From NCBI GenBank assembly GCA_040756085.1, contig JBFMAE010000283.1, positions 1-7,207 of the forward strand: a DNA stretch of 7,207 bases, written 5' to 3'. A program made the translations under genes and the position numbers. The stretch comes from JBFMAE01 sp040756085. Its GTDB lineage: Bacteria; Desulfobacterota; BSN033; UBA1163. This document shows, piece after piece, positions 5,362 through 7,207 of this stretch; position 1 is the first letter of the stretch, and each line of letters starts with the position of its first letter. Below the pieces are notes generated by a model. The model did no database searches. It was not told the DNA's origin and saw only the letters and a program-made list of their open reading frames with translations.

Positions 5362-7207
5362 TTATGCCCTTGCTTCCTCCCGGGGTAAACAACACTTCTT
5401 ATACTTTTTCCCGCTTCCACACGGGCAGGGGTCATTACGGCCGACCTTCTTCCCTTCCCGACGGACCGTCACGCCTTTCCCATCCTCTGTCTCTCGGCCC
5501 CCGCTCTGGGCGATCTCTCCCCGGCTCAAAACGAAGGTCTGTTTACGGGGCATCTGCATCTCCTCGACCTCCTGCTCTCTGGCAATCTGAATGGCAAAGA
5601 GTTTCTCAACGGCATCCCTTTTAATCCTGTCCAACATCTCAAGAAACATTTGATAAGCTTCTTTCTGATATTCAATGCGGGGGTCCTTTTGGCCATAGCC
5701 CCTTAAACCGATCCCCTCCTTCAATTGGTCGATACCGAGGAGATGGTTTTTCCAGTGGTGGTCAATGGATTGGAGCATGATCACCTTCTCCAGATATCGA
5801 AGCGTCGCCTCCCCAAATTCCTCTTCCTTCTTCTGATAGATTTCCTTTGCACTCTGGAGTATCAATTCCTTCAGGTGGTTTGGTTTTAAACCGTCCTGCT
5901 CAAGGGAGGGGGGTATCCATCGGAAAGAGAACTGCTGATATACGGCATCTTGAAGTCCCTTTAGATTCCAATCCTCCGGATGATCCTTTTCCTCTGCATA
6001 GAGATCGACGATCCCTTCGACCTGCTCTTCAATGATCTCCACCACCGATTCTTTCAGGTTTTCACTGGCCAAGACCTCCCTTCGTTGAGAATATATCACC
6101 TCCCTCTGTTTGTTCATCACATCATCATATTCCAGGAGATGTTTCCGGATCTCAAAATTGTGTGCCTCCACCTTTCTCTGGGCATTCTCAATCGCTTTTG
6201 TCACCAGACTATGCTCAATGGGTTGGTCTTCTTCCATACCCAGTCGGTCCATGATGTTAGAGATCCTATCCGAACCGAATATCCTCAAAAGATCATCTTC
6301 CAGAGAGAGATAGAATCGGGAAGAACCGGGATCACCCTGTCTTCCCGATCTTCCCCTCAACTGATTGTCAATGCGCCTGGCTTCATGCCGTTCGGTTCCC
6401 AACACATGGAGCCCGCCTAACTGGATGACCTTCTCCTTCTCTTTATGAACAATTTCTAAAGCCTTCTCATAGGCCTTCTTCATTGCTTCATCATTGGGTT
6501 CCCCTTCCACGAAGGTCCTGGCTAAGAATTTAGGGTTTCCTCCCAGAAGGATATCCGTTCCTCTTCCAGCCATGTTGGTGGAGATGGTCACCGCTCCCGC
6601 CCTTCCTGCCTGGGCAATAATTTCAGCCTCTCTCTCATGATGTTTGGCGTTGAGGACATTGTGAGGAATCCCTCGTTTCTTCAACAGGTGACTTAACCTT
6701 TCAGATTTCTCAATGGAGATCGTCCCCACTAAAACCGGACGACCCGATCGATAAAGTTCTTCGATTTCTCGGACGGCGGCCCGGAACTTTTCCTCCTCAG
6801 TTTTATAAATGACATCGGGATGATTGGTCCGGATCAAAGGCATGTTGGTGGGAATGACCACCACATCCAGGTTGTAAATCTTTCTGAACTCCGCCGCTTC
6901 CGTATCTGCGGTACCGGTCATGCCAGCCAATTTTTTAAACATCCGGAAATAATTCTGAAAGGTGACCGTAGCCAGGGTCTGGTTCTCGTTTTCGATCCGG
7001 ACATTCTCCTTGGCTTCCACAGCCTGGTGGAGCCCGTCGCTCCATCTCCTTCCGGGCATGAGCCTTCCCGTGAATTCATCGACGATGATCACCTCTCTCT
7101 CTTTGACCACATAGTCCACATCTCTCTTGAAAAGGGTGTGGGCCTTCAAAGCCTGGTTGACATGATGGAGGGTTTCGATATTCCGGGGATCGTAGAGATT
7201 CTCCACG
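5362..7207 (-). CDS. secA: Protein translocase ATPase SecA, C-terminal two thirds (5' end outside window)
   Basis: Motor ATPase that pushes preproteins through SecYEG at the inner membrane. The frame is open to the window edge; the GTG at 7206 is an internal Val codon, and about 290 N-terminal residues, including Walker A and B, lie outside. Counting from that codon: end of the preprotein crosslinking domain (DVDYVV, VDEFTGR, GRRWSDGLHQA, to about 64), then LAGMTGTADTEA (93-104), NBD2 with GTISIEKSE (161-169), TNMAGRGTD (210-218) and the arginine-finger motif QLRGRSGRQGDPG (282-294). The helical scaffold and wing follow, with DHHWKNHL (482-489) and GLRGYGQKDP (500-509). A variable linker (about 545-588) leads to the SEC-C zinc tail CPCGSGKKYKKCC (C594, C596, C605, C606), which binds SecB and ribosomes in E. 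coli. All motifs present look intact. Confidence 0.98.
   Translation of the reverse strand, partial: VENLYDPRNIETLHHVNQALKAHTLFKRDVDYVVKEREVIIVDEFTGRLMPGRRWSDGLHQAVEAKENVRIENENQTLATVTFQNYFRMFKKLAGMTGTADTEAAEFRKIYNLDVVVIPTNMPLIRTNHPDVIYKTEEEKFRAAVREIEELYRSGRPVLVGTISIEKSERLSHLLKKRGIPHNVLNAKHHEREAEIIAQAGRAGAVTISTNMAGRGTDILLGGNPKFLARTFVEGEPNDEAMKKAYEKALEIVHKEKEKVIQLGGLHVLGTERHEARRIDNQLRGRSGRQGDPGSSRFYLSLEDDLLRIFGSDRISNIMDRLGMEEDQPIEHSLVTKAIENAQRKVEAHNFEIRKHLLEYDDVMNKQREVIYSQRREVLASENLKESVVEIIEEQVEGIVDLYAEEKDHPEDWNLKGLQDAVYQQFSFRWIPPSLEQDGLKPNHLKELILQSAKEIYQKKEEEFGEATLRYLEKVIMLQSIDHHWKNHLLGIDQLKEGIGLRGYGQKDPRIEYQKEAYQMFLEMLDRIKRDAVEKLFAIQIAREQEVEEMQMPRKQTFVLSRGEIAQSGGRETEDGKGVTVRREGKKVGRNDPCPCGSGKKYKKCCLPREEARA

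Noticed and set aside
7204..7206. GTG at the right edge as the secA start codon
   Set aside because: It falls in the middle of SecA, with the frame open to the edge and the Walker motifs missing, so it is an internal Val codon.

Overview
This 7.2 kb window is bacterial chromosomal housekeeping sequence with short intergenic gaps. It carries two genes cut by the window edges (proS on the left, secA on the right), four complete recognisable genes (pyrF, an rlmB-type methyltransferase gene, a small HAD-family gene and argJ) and one small gene I do not recognise. Base composition is close to balanced. The proteins look like those of Thermodesulfobacteriota (the old Deltaproteobacteria) or a neighbouring Gram-negative phylum. 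The ProS has paired CxxC motifs around its editing domain, SecA ends in a SEC-C zinc tail, and argJ follows secA, an order I recall from Geobacter-type genomes. This placement is inference, not proof.

Layout, left to right. proS (+) enters already open and ends at 1391. A convergent 82-codon gene (-, 1603 to 1355) overlaps its last 37 bases. Bases 1604-1776 are a divergent control region with two good sigma-70-type promoters facing away from each other, one for the small gene and one for the pyrF group. pyrF, rlmB and the HAD gene then run rightward and probably form one transcription unit. The two gaps between them (57 and 54 bases) are filled largely by palindromic repeats: a G/C-rich imperfect hairpin before rlmB, and a perfect 14-bp-arm palindrome that supplies the rlmB stop codon. 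The HAD gene and argJ converge on a 64-base gap, and an inverted repeat spans it from one stop codon to the other. argJ lies downstream of secA on the minus strand. The 260-base gap between them holds a 168-base element with inverted ends of about 37 bases and no coding capacity, resembling a miniature inverted-repeat element.

The genes serve unrelated core functions: proline charging, the last step of UMP synthesis, 23S rRNA 2'-O-methylation, the acetyl cycle of arginine synthesis, and protein export. No defence system, CRISPR array, transposase gene, tRNA or rRNA is visible. I see no complete novel system. What is worth a second look is the unrecognised small gene, the atypical HAD active site, and the four inverted-repeat structures in the gaps.
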